Shown here piece by piece: positions 55,435-63,703 of a stretch of 64,000 bases of DNA. Within the stretch, counting starts at the first letter, position 1. The number at the start of each line of letters is the position of its first letter. The position numbers and the translations under genes were made by a program. The stretch lies in the IMG/VR virus record IMGVR_UViG_3300037042_004723, positions 62,001-126,000 of that record, one strand, 5' to 3'. A model generated the notes under the pieces. The model was not told the DNA's origin. It ran no database searches and was given only the letters and a program-made list of their open reading frames with translations. This stretch comes from a virus.

Positions 55435-57471
55435 ATGGCGAAGAAAACCAAAGAAGACGACAAGCCCAAGGTCGCGGATGACCGCGATGAGCAGCTCAGC
55501 GCCTATTTCAAGCAGGCTGAGAAGAACTACGGCAAAGGGGCCGTCCAGTTCGCTATGGATCATGGCCACGAGAACATGCCCAGGATTACTACGGGGATCT
55601 TGCCGCTCGATGTGAGCCTTGGCGGTGGGCTGCCAGTTGGTCGGGTTTCGATGTTCTACGGGCCGAAGTCTTGCCTCGATGCTGGTACATTTATTCAGTA
55701 CGAGGTTCGCGCTAAGGATGGTCGCAGGCAGAATCATAAAGGAGGGACAATTGAGCGACTATTTGCTCGATTCAATGGAGCCCAGGTTGGTGGGAAGGGA
55801 AGCTATCAGCGCAAGGCCTCTGCTGATTCTGAATTCTATGCCAAGTCAGTTGATGAAGACGGACGCATCCTCACGAATAAAATCGAAGGGGTCGTTGATT
55901 CTGGTGACAAAGAATGCTTTGAGCTGGCGTTGACGACTGGCGAAAGCATCATTGCTACAGCAGATCATCGGTTCTTTACAGGATCTGGGTACGTCAGACT
56001 CGGTGACATATCAGTAGGTGACACTGTAACAGTCCAGAAAAGAACCAAGCCGTCATCGGATGCGGAACAGGCTGCATCTCGTCGTTATATGACTGTGAAG
56101 CACCATCCGTTTGCGGCCTCGTATGAGGTTACCCCGGTTAACGAACGGACCAAGACGGTTAGAACTTACAGCTACAAGAAGCTGGCCAAGTCCAGGGCCG
56201 TCGTTGAGGCTGAGATAAATCGTCTTCCGTTTGATCAGTACATTGACGCGCTGAACAATGGAAAGTTCGATGGGTTTGTTTTTCTTGCTCAATCTCAGCA
56301 CGTTCACCACATTGATGAGAACTTTCTTAACGATAGTCTATCCAATCTGATGGTCATCGATAGTTCTTCTCATGGCTTGCTTCATGCCAGGGAAAGTAAG
56401 CTAGGCCTTGGGTATGCTCACGAAGTCAAGGTGGCTTCCATTCGTAGCGTCGGGATCAGGCATACGTATGACATCCAGATGCGAGCGCCGTACAATAACT
56501 TTGTGGCAGATGGGTTTATTGTCCACAATTCGTCCAAGACGACGTGTTTCTTGCGGGCCGTGGGCAGGGCGCAGCGCATGTGTTCGTCGTGCTGGACTCC
56601 GGCATTCCCAATCTGGAAGGTCGATGTATCCGGGTTGAAGCCGAACTGCGAGTGCGGGGACTACCGCAAGGTCAACGTTGCCTGGCTTGATGTTGAGGGC
56701 GTCTGGGATAGCACGTGGTCCCGGAAATTTCTGGACGTGAATCGACTGGTATTTTCGTCTCCTGAGACTGGTGAGCAGGCGTGCGATGTGGCCGATTCCC
56801 TGCTTCGGTCAGGGGCCGTCGATATCATCGTGATCGACTCCGTTGCGTTTATGACGCCCGTCGCCGAGATCGAGCGCTCTTCCTCGGAACCGACCATGGG
56901 CACCCAGGCGAGGCTTCTCGGCAACATGTTCCGTAAGCTGGTCTCCGGCACCAACGCCGTGTCTCAGCGCGACGGCAGGCGTCCGACGGTCTGGTTCACG
57001 AACCAGATCCGCATGAAGATCGGCGTGATGTTTGGCAACCCGGAAACCGTTCCAGGAGGAATGGCCCAGGGCTTTGCGACCTCTACTGAGACTCGGATGT
57101 CGCCGAGCAAGTATCAGGAAGACAAAGAGACCAAAATCATCACGAGCGTGGACATGAAGTTCCGCAACGAGAAGAACAAGACTGGCGTTGCGAAGATGGA
57201 AGGCGAGTACAGGCTTGTCCTCCACGACACCGAGGTAAAGAAAGTCGGCGACGTAATCGACGAGGACTACGCCATGAAAATGGGCCAGCAAACTGGCCTG
57301 ATTCAGCTTGGGCGCGGTCGGGCGTCAACCATCTGGGAAGGTCAGGAGTTCGACGGTCGATCTCTTCTGGAGCGCCACTGGATGATCAACCGAGACGAGT
57401 ATGAGGCGTTTAAGCTCAAGCTGATGAATCACATCAGGACCATCAGCATCGAGCATGAGGCGACCCTTTGA
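55435..57471 (+). CDS. recA: RecA-type recombinase with intein
   Basis: 678 codons from ATG 55435: 79 residues, a 286-residue intein, then 313 residues. RITTGILPLDVSLGGGLPVGR is the RecA start; the spliced P-loop is GPKS/SSKTT, with Ser where the Gly of GxxxxGK[T/S] is expected. IIVIDSVAFMTP is Walker B, and TVWFTNQIRMKIGVMFGNPE the L2 region. A four-Cys insert (CSSCWTPAFP...CECG) follows the P-loop. It drives strand exchange with the resolvases downstream. Confidence 0.9.
   Translation: MAKKTKEDDKPKVADDRDEQLSAYFKQAEKNYGKGAVQFAMDHGHENMPRITTGILPLDVSLGGGLPVGRVSMFYGPKSCLDAGTFIQYEVRAKDGRRQNHKGGTIERLFARFNGAQVGGKGSYQRKASADSEFYAKSVDEDGRILTNKIEGVVDSGDKECFELALTTGESIIATADHRFFTGSGYVRLGDISVGDTVTVQKRTKPSSDAEQAASRRYMTVKHHPFAASYEVTPVNERTKTVRTYSYKKLAKSRAVVEAEINRLPFDQYIDALNNGKFDGFVFLAQSQHVHHIDENFLNDSLSNLMVIDSSSHGLLHARESKLGLGYAHEVKVASIRSVGIRHTYDIQMRAPYNNFVADGFIVHNSSKTTCFLRAVGRAQRMCSSCWTPAFPIWKVDVSGLKPNCECGDYRKVNVAWLDVEGVWDSTWSRKFLDVNRLVFSSPETGEQACDVADSLLRSGAVDIIVIDSVAFMTPVAEIERSSSEPTMGTQARLLGNMFRKLVSGTNAVSQRDGRRPTVWFTNQIRMKIGVMFGNPETVPGGMAQGFATSTETRMSPSKYQEDKETKIITSVDMKFRNEKNKTGVAKMEGEYRLVLHDTEVKKVGDVIDEDYAMKMGQQTGLIQLGRGRASTIWEGQEFDGRSLLERHWMINRDEYEAFKLKLMNHIRTISIEHEATL
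55672..56529 (+). mobile_element. HNH intein in the recA gene
   Basis: Starts CLDAGTFIQYEV and ends FIVHN with Ser as the next residue. The middle holds a HVHHIDENFLNDS...LLHA HNH nuclease motif. It splits the RecA P-loop. Together with the LAGLIDADG intein in DnaB it shows two independent intein types in one operon. Confidence 0.9.
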
Positions 57472-57851
57472 GCGAAGACAGGCCCAAGATGCCGTCGTAT
57501 TTCACTGGCCGCGAGCAGAAGAAGCAGCGGGCGAAATCGATGGCTCAAGAGAATCGGGTCGCCAAGAGCGTTGGCGGCAAGCGTCAAAAGGCGTCCGGTG
57601 CTCTGCCTGGTGTGCGCGGTGACGTGAAGTCGGTTGAGCTTCTCGGCGAGTGCAAGAGGACGGACAAGAAGTCGATATCGATTACGCTGGATTACTTGGA
57701 GAAAATCACCAAGGAGGCCAGCTTCTATAACAAGATTCCATGCGTGGCGATTGAAATCCAGTCGCCCCCGAAGTTCGTCAACAGGGACTGGGTTCTCCTG
57801 CCTGCCGGGTTCGTGCAGGAACTCTTGGAGGTTTATCGTGGAAGGAACTAG
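57468..57851 (+). CDS. Holliday-junction resolvase-like PD-(D/E)XK nuclease
   Basis: 127 residues from TTG 57468 overlapping the recA stop. ENRVAKSVGG (catalytic Glu), GVRGDVKSVELLGECKRT (the D...ExK site, about residues 50-65) and SISITLDYLEKI match phage Hjc-like resolvases. It would cut branched intermediates produced by RecA. Confidence 0.82.
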   Translation: MSEDRPKMPSYFTGREQKKQRAKSMAQENRVAKSVGGKRQKASGALPGVRGDVKSVELLGECKRTDKKSISITLDYLEKITKEASFYNKIPCVAIEIQSPPKFVNRDWVLLPAGFVQELLEVYRGRN

Positions 57852-58293
57852 CGCAGATCAGCAGGAGTTCGCTCCGCATCCTCCACTCCCGGTGTCGGAT
57901 GCCGAGATTCGCTTTATCGATTCTGCCATTTCTCAGATGGCCAAGCTTGGCAAGCGCAGGGGCGTGACCTGTATCAGTCTAAGCGAGGTCGGAGTCGACG
58001 ACGCCCTGTGCAAGAGGACGGATGAGTTGATCTCAGAGACCCTCACTTCCATGAGGAAGGACGTTTCGGATGATGCGGCTGAGAAGCTTTTTGAGCGGCT
58101 CGCTAGGGTCGTCGATGGGTGGGTCGGTCTGGACGAGCAGATGACGCTGGGCGTCGTATTCATCAGGTTCATGGATACGATGAGGTATTTTATCGCTTAC
58201 AAGCAGAAGTTCAGGGGAGTGGCCAGAGATTCTTCCATTTCCAAGAGCGATGCACTAATCGAGTTGAAGATTCGTGGACTCACCAAGAGGTAA
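57838..58293 (+). CDS. unknown helical protein
   Basis: 151 residues from GTG 57838 (GGAGG about 7 nt upstream, inside the resolvase gene). Helical with RGVTCISLSEVGV and a long amphipathic middle (LTSMRKDVSDDAAEKLFERLARVVDG). No domain recognised. Confidence 0.7.
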   Translation: MEGTSADQQEFAPHPPLPVSDAEIRFIDSAISQMAKLGKRRGVTCISLSEVGVDDALCKRTDELISETLTSMRKDVSDDAAEKLFERLARVVDGWVGLDEQMTLGVVFIRFMDTMRYFIAYKQKFRGVARDSSISKSDALIELKIRGLTKR

Positions 58294-58295
58294 TT

Positions 58296-58556
58296 ATGAA
58301 GAGCAGAATTCAGATGGCGGGCGTGGCCCACGGATCGCAGGAGAAGGTTCTCTGGAAGGGCGATCTTCCGGTCGTCTCTGGAATTCCCGGAATGCGAGTC
58401 GTTCTCCACGATCCTGGCAAGGATAGCGCGGAGGCGTTTTCGTTCAAGCAGATGTGCCTTGAGATCAACGTCAACACCAACGAGTCCGAGCAGGTCATCT
58501 ACGTGTCTAACGTCGATCGATCTGCCTATTCCAAGCCAGCTGAGCTTGTTGAATAG
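58296..58556 (+). CDS. small beta-rich protein
   Basis: 86 residues, strands throughout (KVLWKGDLPVVSGIPGMRVVLHDPG...FKQMCLEINVNTNES). No ribosome site is strong; it follows the previous gene by 2 nt. Unknown function. Confidence 0.65.
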   Translation: MKSRIQMAGVAHGSQEKVLWKGDLPVVSGIPGMRVVLHDPGKDSAEAFSFKQMCLEINVNTNESEQVIYVSNVDRSAYSKPAELVE

Positions 58557-58588
58557 TCCATGTGTTTGGATGGCTTCGCGAAAGAAAG

Positions 58589-58855
58589 ATGAGCAGGCGC
58601 AGAACCTCCATTGAGGAGGCTCTGCTTGAGCAGGCTTGCGTGTCGCTGCGTGGCGGTAGTAGGTTTCAATTTCGCGTAGATGAGATCGGCGGAGAAGATC
58701 AGATCCGCCGGTTCATCGTAAAGTTGTCCATGATGTTCGGTAGTAATGTTCGGGCGAATTGTGGACATGGCCTGATCACCATCTATGATGACGGGAGCCC
58801 TGACGGCACTACAGTCGTTGTGGCAATGATTAAGCATGGACCCACTTCTCAATAG
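58589..58855 (+). CDS. unknown small protein
   Basis: 88 residues (RRRTSIEEALLEQACVSLRGGSRFQFRVDEIGG). A GTG 27 nt upstream is in frame. It overlaps the methylase-like gene by 20 nt. Confidence 0.65.
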   Translation: MSRRRTSIEEALLEQACVSLRGGSRFQFRVDEIGGEDQIRRFIVKLSMMFGSNVRANCGHGLITIYDDGSPDGTTVVVAMIKHGPTSQ

Positions 58856-59627
58856 GTCGGCAGGTAGGGAGATGATCGCTCCTGCCATTGCAAAAACGAT
58901 CTCCGTGGCCAGCGGCAGGTTTATTGGGCTGTTCTGTGGAGCAGCTGATGTTTTCTTCATGGCCGAGCCTGATAGCGGAGTCCTGGTTGACTCCAGGAAG
59001 CCCATCATTGCTTTCTATGAGGCAATCCAGAGAGAACCAGATGCGGTTCACGACGAGTTGCAGCGCTTGTTGAAGCTTTCGTTTAGCGAGAGGACGTTTA
59101 ATCAGATTCGCTCCAAGTGGAATGGCAAGGACTTCGGTGTGCTGTTTGCCGCCAAGCTGCTGTATCTAAATAGGATCTGCGTCCCAGGCACGTTTTCCGT
59201 GGACCAGGGCCAGCGCTTCTCTGCCCTCTGGGGAGGCATGTCATCGCCACCTGGTGTCCCAAGCCTTGACGACATTCGCTTGGCGTCTGCTGCTTTGAAG
59301 CGGATGCGGCTGTACACGAAAGATTACGCATACGTCCTGCGTGCCGCCAGGAAGGGCGATGTTATCTATGTCGACGCCCCCGACTGGGGTGTCGACATCT
59401 CCTATGGTGGCGCCATGTTCACCGAGACCGATCATGTCAGGCTGTCGCGCCTCCTTCGTAAGGCGTCAGAACGCGGTGTTAGTGTTTTGGTATCAAACGT
59501 CGACTGCGATGCGGTGCAGCTTCTCTACGGCGGATGGGCGGACACGGAAGTATTCGACGGTGGCAGGCTTTTGATTTCTGCGATTGGGTCCGCGATTGAC
59601 CGTAGGCAGATGAGCCTATTCGGATAA
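58836..59627 (+). CDS. Dam-like D12 methyltransferase with altered motif IV
   Basis: 263 residues. RFIGLFCGAADVFF matches the SAM-binding FxGxG motif I and VDSRKPIIAFYEAIQ the following D-x-N-x-x-L-I-x-x-Y segment of Dam enzymes. The catalytic DPPY is replaced by VDAPDWGVD, followed by the usual FTETDHVRLSRLL helix. Loss of the Pro-Pro-Tyr suggests a changed or lost methylation activity. Confidence 0.75.
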   Translation: MDPLLNRSAGREMIAPAIAKTISVASGRFIGLFCGAADVFFMAEPDSGVLVDSRKPIIAFYEAIQREPDAVHDELQRLLKLSFSERTFNQIRSKWNGKDFGVLFAAKLLYLNRICVPGTFSVDQGQRFSALWGGMSSPPGVPSLDDIRLASAALKRMRLYTKDYAYVLRAARKGDVIYVDAPDWGVDISYGGAMFTETDHVRLSRLLRKASERGVSVLVSNVDCDAVQLLYGGWADTEVFDGGRLLISAIGSAIDRRQMSLFG

Positions 59628-59630
59628 AAA

Positions 59631-59975
59631 ATGTCCTACTTAGCCTCCAACAGAAACAAGCTCACGGTGCCTGCTGATGGCGTCGTTGATATCCGCATAG
59701 AGCTGGTCGCAGACGCCATGCCTCGTGTCAGGGTTTGGTTGCAGTGCATCCCCTGTGGCGATGAACTCCAGGAAAATCCTGAGAGGCATCTGTTCGAGTG
59801 CCCGGAGTGCGGGTACGAAATGACGTTCCATGAGGCCGAGATGCTGGCAGGGCGTCATGTAGAGGCGATTCGTGGGCGATTCGCTATCCCGGCCCAAACG
59901 CCCAAGAGAGGTTTGATATGGCGCTTTCTAGGCTTATTCGTAAGCAAAAAAAGACTGTCAGCGCCAAGGAGCTGA
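59631..59975 (+). CDS. zinc-ribbon protein
   Basis: 114 residues. RVWLQCIPCGDELQENPERHLFECPECGYEM is a classical four-Cys ribbon (residues 39-59). The basic C-terminal tail (RFLGLFVSKKRLS) overlaps the nuclease gene by 58 nt. Confidence 0.75.
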   Translation: MSYLASNRNKLTVPADGVVDIRIELVADAMPRVRVWLQCIPCGDELQENPERHLFECPECGYEMTFHEAEMLAGRHVEAIRGRFAIPAQTPKRGLIWRFLGLFVSKKRLSAPRS

Positions 59976-60820
59976 TCGAGCAGGCGATGCGTCAGGATAT
60001 CGGGGAGACGGCCCCGATGCGTCCTGATGACTGGATTCGCATTTCTTCGATCGGTGGACTGTGCCCACGCGAAGAGGTCCTTAGGTTTCGCTTGGACGTG
60101 CCTAGAACCAAAGGGATCGATCCGAATCTTGGCTTGGTGTTTGAGTTCGGGCACTCGATCCACTGGATCATGCAGAACAAGGTGATGGCAGCCACTGGCA
60201 AGATCGTTGGATCTTGGCGGTGTACTTGGTGCGGCGAGGTGTACGGTTCATTCAAGGAGGGTCTGCAGCCTCGCCCTGATAGCTGCGTTCGCTGTGGTGG
60301 TCTGGCCGGAGAATCTCAACGGGTTAACAATAAGCCAATCCTCTCTGCCAGGTCTGAGTCGTTCGTGTTTGCCGAGGAGTGGCTTGGCAACGCCGAGTAC
60401 ATGGTTGGCGGTAGTCCGGATGGGTATCTGGTTGACGGAGACCCGCTGAATTTTACGATCAATGACTTGGTGGTGCTTGAATTCAAGAGTGCGTCTGACT
60501 CGAACTTTGTAAAATACGAGAAGGCGCCCGACTTCATGCATGTCATCCAGTGTCAATGTTACATGTGGCTTACCGGGTTCAAGAGAGCCAAGATTCTGTA
60601 CGTCAATAAGGGTAAGTTCGGAATGGACGGCATTGCCGAGCATGACATCTTGTATGATCAGGAGACCGTGTCGATGGTCCAGAAGGCTATCAAGGAGATC
60701 AGGGCTGGACTGGTTGGCGGGCCTGTCCCGCAGAGAGTCGCCTGTGATTCGTCGGGCTGCCCCAGGGCGAACGCCTGCGACGTGTCCAAGCAGTGTTTTT
60801 CTGGAGGATTCGACAAATGA
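59918..60820 (+). CDS. Cas4/RecB-like PD-(D/E)XK nuclease
   Basis: 300 residues. The RISSIGGLCPREEVLRFRL start, GSPDGYLVDG (catalytic Asp) and LVVLEFKSAS (ExK, about residue 193) with FMHVIQCQCYMW (motif QxxxY-like) form the RecB-family fold. CTWCGEV...CVRCGG adds a zinc knuckle and CPRANACDVSKQC near the end could hold an iron-sulfur cluster as in Cas4. Probably an exonuclease feeding RecA. Confidence 0.82.
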   Translation: MALSRLIRKQKKTVSAKELIEQAMRQDIGETAPMRPDDWIRISSIGGLCPREEVLRFRLDVPRTKGIDPNLGLVFEFGHSIHWIMQNKVMAATGKIVGSWRCTWCGEVYGSFKEGLQPRPDSCVRCGGLAGESQRVNNKPILSARSESFVFAEEWLGNAEYMVGGSPDGYLVDGDPLNFTINDLVVLEFKSASDSNFVKYEKAPDFMHVIQCQCYMWLTGFKRAKILYVNKGKFGMDGIAEHDILYDQETVSMVQKAIKEIRAGLVGGPVPQRVACDSSGCPRANACDVSKQCFSGGFDK

Positions 60821-61179
60821 ATAGGCCTCTTATTATCGATACGGAATGGATTCGTCCATTCGACGCGGGTGCGTCGCCCATGCCGTGCATGACGTGCTCC
60901 ACGGATTCTAGGTGGATCGTTGGCAAGCCTCCCAACGGCTATTTTTCGTGTGCGCGGTGCTTCCTTTACTCAAGCCCTTGGGGCAAGGAGAACAAGGCGA
61001 GGATCGGCGAGCTGGTCGTGGAGGTGGAGGGCGTTCTAAATAAGAAGATTTCAGACGATGGGATCGTCTGGTCAACAGAGGCTGACAGGATTCTATCGTC
61101 GATAGTTTCGATCTCTGGAATAGCCAGGGCTCGTGCGCAGAGAAGGCTCAGAGATGAAGGTTCTGGGTCTAGATCTTAG
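60817..61179 (+). CDS. unknown Cys-containing protein
   Basis: 120 residues from ATG 60817 (TGGAGG upstream). CMTCSTDSRWIVG...FSCARCFLYSS form a four-Cys site; C-terminal half is helical (ARIGELVVEVEGVLNKKI). It overlaps the RuvC-like gene by 26 nt. Confidence 0.7.
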   Translation: MNRPLIIDTEWIRPFDAGASPMPCMTCSTDSRWIVGKPPNGYFSCARCFLYSSPWGKENKARIGELVVEVEGVLNKKISDDGIVWSTEADRILSSIVSISGIARARAQRRLRDEGSGSRS

Positions 61180-61780
61180 CCTCAAGGGGACTGGCATCTG
61201 TGTGCTGGATGGCGATCCGGGTGATCAGACGCCGGCCATTCGCACGGAACTCGTTCCCCAGCCAGAGGCGAAGACAGTGGAGGCCAGGGTTCTCAGGCTT
61301 GTGGCAATCACTGAGCGCATTGTTCAGTTGATCAACGGCGAGCGTCCAGATCACATCATTATCGAGGCGGCTGCCAAGAACCAAGTATGGCAGGCGGCTG
61401 CCATTGGTGAGATTCATGGCGTTGTCAAGGTTCAGATCTACCTAGCGAGCGGCATGTTCCCGATGGTCAAGGAGGCCACGGAGATGCGTAAGGTCGTGGT
61501 TGGGAAGATCGAGAGGGTGATGGTCGCCACGACCGACGCCAAGGGCAAGGTGACCAAGCGAGCGTCATACGGTGACATCCCAAGCGCCAGGAAGGGGAAG
61601 GTGAAGAGGGCGACGGTGAAGGATGTGATCGAGGGTCGCCTGGCGGCGCAGGGATTGACGTTCCCGACACAGGATGAAATGGACGCCTATGTCGCGGCTA
61701 AGTACTGTTGGGGTAAGGTGACGGCTCCCCCAACAGGCACTCCCGATGACTCCAAAAAGGCGAAGACCAGGCGGACATAA
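61154..61780 (+). CDS. ruvC: RuvC-like Holliday-junction resolvase
   Basis: 208 residues from ATG 61154. VLGLDLSLKGTGICVLD is the RNase H-fold start (first catalytic Asp), DHIIIEAAAKNQ the second strand (Glu), and DEMDAYVAAKYCWG near the C-terminus a late D-x-x-D-A site. Phage-type RuvC enzymes resolve recombination junctions before packaging. A second resolvase-like gene lies at 57468. Confidence 0.85.
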   Translation: MKVLGLDLSLKGTGICVLDGDPGDQTPAIRTELVPQPEAKTVEARVLRLVAITERIVQLINGERPDHIIIEAAAKNQVWQAAAIGEIHGVVKVQIYLASGMFPMVKEATEMRKVVVGKIERVMVATTDAKGKVTKRASYGDIPSARKGKVKRATVKDVIEGRLAAQGLTFPTQDEMDAYVAAKYCWGKVTAPPTGTPDDSKKAKTRRT

Positions 61781-61784
61781 CCAG

Positions 61785-62102
61785 GTGTTGATCAGCGGCC
61801 ATATGGAAGGCCGCGTTCTTGCTGGAACTACTGGAGATGGCGGGGAAGCATGCTCCTTCCTTGTTGCATCCAGCGATGGCGGGCAGAAGATCACGATGGT
61901 CAGGGTGAACGCATACGGATCCGTTGCAGCTCAGTGCATGCAGGAGAGTGGCGTTGGAACATACTGCGTAATCACAGGGGAATTGATGAATCGCCCTGGA
62001 AAGTATGGGAAGCTCACGGAGATTAGGGTGAAGAAAGTGGAATTTTTTCACGATATTGACAATGACGAACAAGGAGCATTAGATGCCGGACAAGAAGACT
62101 GA
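61785..62102 (+). CDS. OB-fold SSB-like small protein
   Basis: 105 residues from GTG 61785 (an ATG at 61746 is inside the upstream gene). GVGTYCVITGELMNRPGKYG...TEIRVKKVEFF resembles the V-x-V-x-G-x-L and last strands of OB-fold SSB/PriB proteins. No acidic tip like those at 51773. Confidence 0.6.
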   Translation: MLISGHMEGRVLAGTTGDGGEACSFLVASSDGGQKITMVRVNAYGSVAAQCMQESGVGTYCVITGELMNRPGKYGKLTEIRVKKVEFFHDIDNDEQGALDAGQED

Positions 62103-62229
62103 AAAGAAGACCGAGAGATCGGGGTGCGGGTCTTGTGGTGATAGCCGCGTGCTCCTTTCTGAGGAGCGAGACTCTCCCCCAAAGTGCGCCGGCTGTGGTA
62201 AGGCTGTCAACCGGCCTAAGACGAACTAA
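62083..62229 (+). CDS. 48-residue zinc-ribbon protein
   Basis: GCGSCGDSRV...PPKCAGCGKAV gives a four-Cys ribbon. AAGGAG lies 8 nt before ATG 62083, inside the previous gene. Confidence 0.75.
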   Translation: MPDKKTEKKTERSGCGSCGDSRVLLSEERDSPPKCAGCGKAVNRPKTN

Positions 62230-62247
62230 TTCGCAGGGAGAATTCAA

Positions 62248-63213
62248 ATGGGAACGACGCTTCGCATAGTTGGCAATGGCGAGAAGAAGATTGTTGGGTC
62301 GAGCACCCAGAAGGTGTCCGAGGAAGATCTTCTGAAAGCAGAGAATCAACTGCGGAGCGAGGCCAAGACGCTTGTTCGGGAGATCTCTCATAAGTACTGG
62401 GATCTTGGCAGGGTTCTCTATGATGTGTACGACGGCGTTCCTGGTGGGTATCGCGGCCTCATGGTTGGTGATGGTTCGATTAGGGATCGGACGGCGTTGT
62501 TCACGAAGTGGGGATATAAGAATTTTGGTGAGTACTGCGAGCAGGAGGTTGGTCTTCAGAAGAGGACCGGTGAAAACCTCCGGTTTGCCTACTACTGGTT
62601 CACGATCCAGCAGCCGATGCCTGAGTCGGTCATTGACGAGTTGATGGCAATTGGTCGGTCGAAGGTCTATTTGCTGTCAGGTATCGCCACCCGAGACAGC
62701 ATTGGGATCTGGATGGAGAAGGCCAAGGAGCTGACCTTCGAGGAGCTAAAGAAGGCGATCAAGACGTCCAAGGCTGTTTCCGCTGGGAGGAACGTTGATA
62801 ACGAAGAGAGGGAGATGCCGGACGAGGCTCCTTCTGCCTTCATTCCTACTGCCGATGCCGGTGGCGGCAGTGGCGGATCCAAGCAGCTGCAGAAGCCAGA
62901 GGCTCTTCATACGAGGCAGGTTGGCCTATATGACGCCCAGCTTGAGACCTGGGACACGGCCCTCAGCAGGGCTCAGGGTTTGACTGGGTCTGAAAAGATT
63001 GGCCACAACATGGAGCTGATCTGCCAGGACTTCTTGGCCAACAATGATTTCTCGAAGGCCAAGGACAAGGATAAGAGCGGCTACATCTCTAAGATGGAGC
63101 GTCGTCTTGGGGTTCTGATCATTGCAATCGATCCCAACAGCGGCAAGCCGGTCCATGGGCGCGACCTCCTTTGGCGGATGATCAGCGAGTCTAAGGAGCA
63201 GACGGAGTCGTAG
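62248..63213 (+). CDS. unknown protein, conserved-looking
   Basis: 321 residues. Helical N-terminal half (SEEDLLKAENQLRSEAKTLVREISHKYWDLGRVLYDVYDG) with KWGYKNFGEYCEQEVGLQKRTGENL, a pattern seen in phage host-takeover or scaffold proteins of unknown role. A Gly/Ser linker near residue 205 precedes a C-terminal domain. No enzyme motif. Confidence 0.7.
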   Translation: MGTTLRIVGNGEKKIVGSSTQKVSEEDLLKAENQLRSEAKTLVREISHKYWDLGRVLYDVYDGVPGGYRGLMVGDGSIRDRTALFTKWGYKNFGEYCEQEVGLQKRTGENLRFAYYWFTIQQPMPESVIDELMAIGRSKVYLLSGIATRDSIGIWMEKAKELTFEELKKAIKTSKAVSAGRNVDNEEREMPDEAPSAFIPTADAGGGSGGSKQLQKPEALHTRQVGLYDAQLETWDTALSRAQGLTGSEKIGHNMELICQDFLANNDFSKAKDKDKSGYISKMERRLGVLIIAIDPNSGKPVHGRDLLWRMISESKEQTES

Positions 63214-63687
63214 ATGGGTTTCGGCAAGAAGAAGCGACAGATCCGAGAGGCGCTTGCGAAGTGGGATTGCTTTGGTCACCTTGGCTATGGTCAGGGACGA
63301 GCGGTGGCTCAGTTCGGCGAGCGTGATCTGCATGGCAGGTCTGCGTGCTTGGACGTCTGTACCCGCGCAAGCGCTTGCAGGGCTTTGCATCGTGACAGGA
63401 TGAATGAGCGGTATCCCCAGCTTGGGCAGCTCGTTGAATCGACATCCAGGCTGGCTCAGGCACGTGGCCTTGATGTCGTTACTGAAGTGGTGTCGGCGAT
63501 GGGGCACGCCGCCGAGCTTGGTCTTGATGAGGCTGTCGATGTCAGGAGAATCCTTGGCCTATTCAAGGTCGACGAGATGACAGACCATTACCGCTGCGGT
63601 CAATTTGAAAACATCCAGGATGGCCTCAGTAAGGCGCTGCCAGGTTCGCGTGTCGCTCTCGATGAGGCCAAGAAGAAGGCTTCCTAG
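63214..63687 (+). CDS. Cys-cluster protein, unknown
   Basis: 157 residues. CFGHLGYGQGRAVAQ, CLDVCTRASACRALHRDRM (four Cys, possible Fe-S or zinc) and CGQFENIQDGL. Palindrome site 8 encodes part of RASACR. It directly follows the 62248 gene. Confidence 0.7.
   Translation: MGFGKKKRQIREALAKWDCFGHLGYGQGRAVAQFGERDLHGRSACLDVCTRASACRALHRDRMNERYPQLGQLVESTSRLAQARGLDVVTEVVSAMGHAAELGLDEAVDVRRILGLFKVDEMTDHYRCGQFENIQDGLSKALPGSRVALDEAKKKAS
63366..63379. promoter_or_regulatory. dispersed palindrome site 8 (one mismatch in outer base)
   Basis: CGCAAGCGCTTGCA, with a perfect inner 12-bp palindrome, inside the coding region of the previous entry. Confidence 0.7.
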
Positions 63688-63703
63688 TTCGTAGTCAACA
63701 CTG

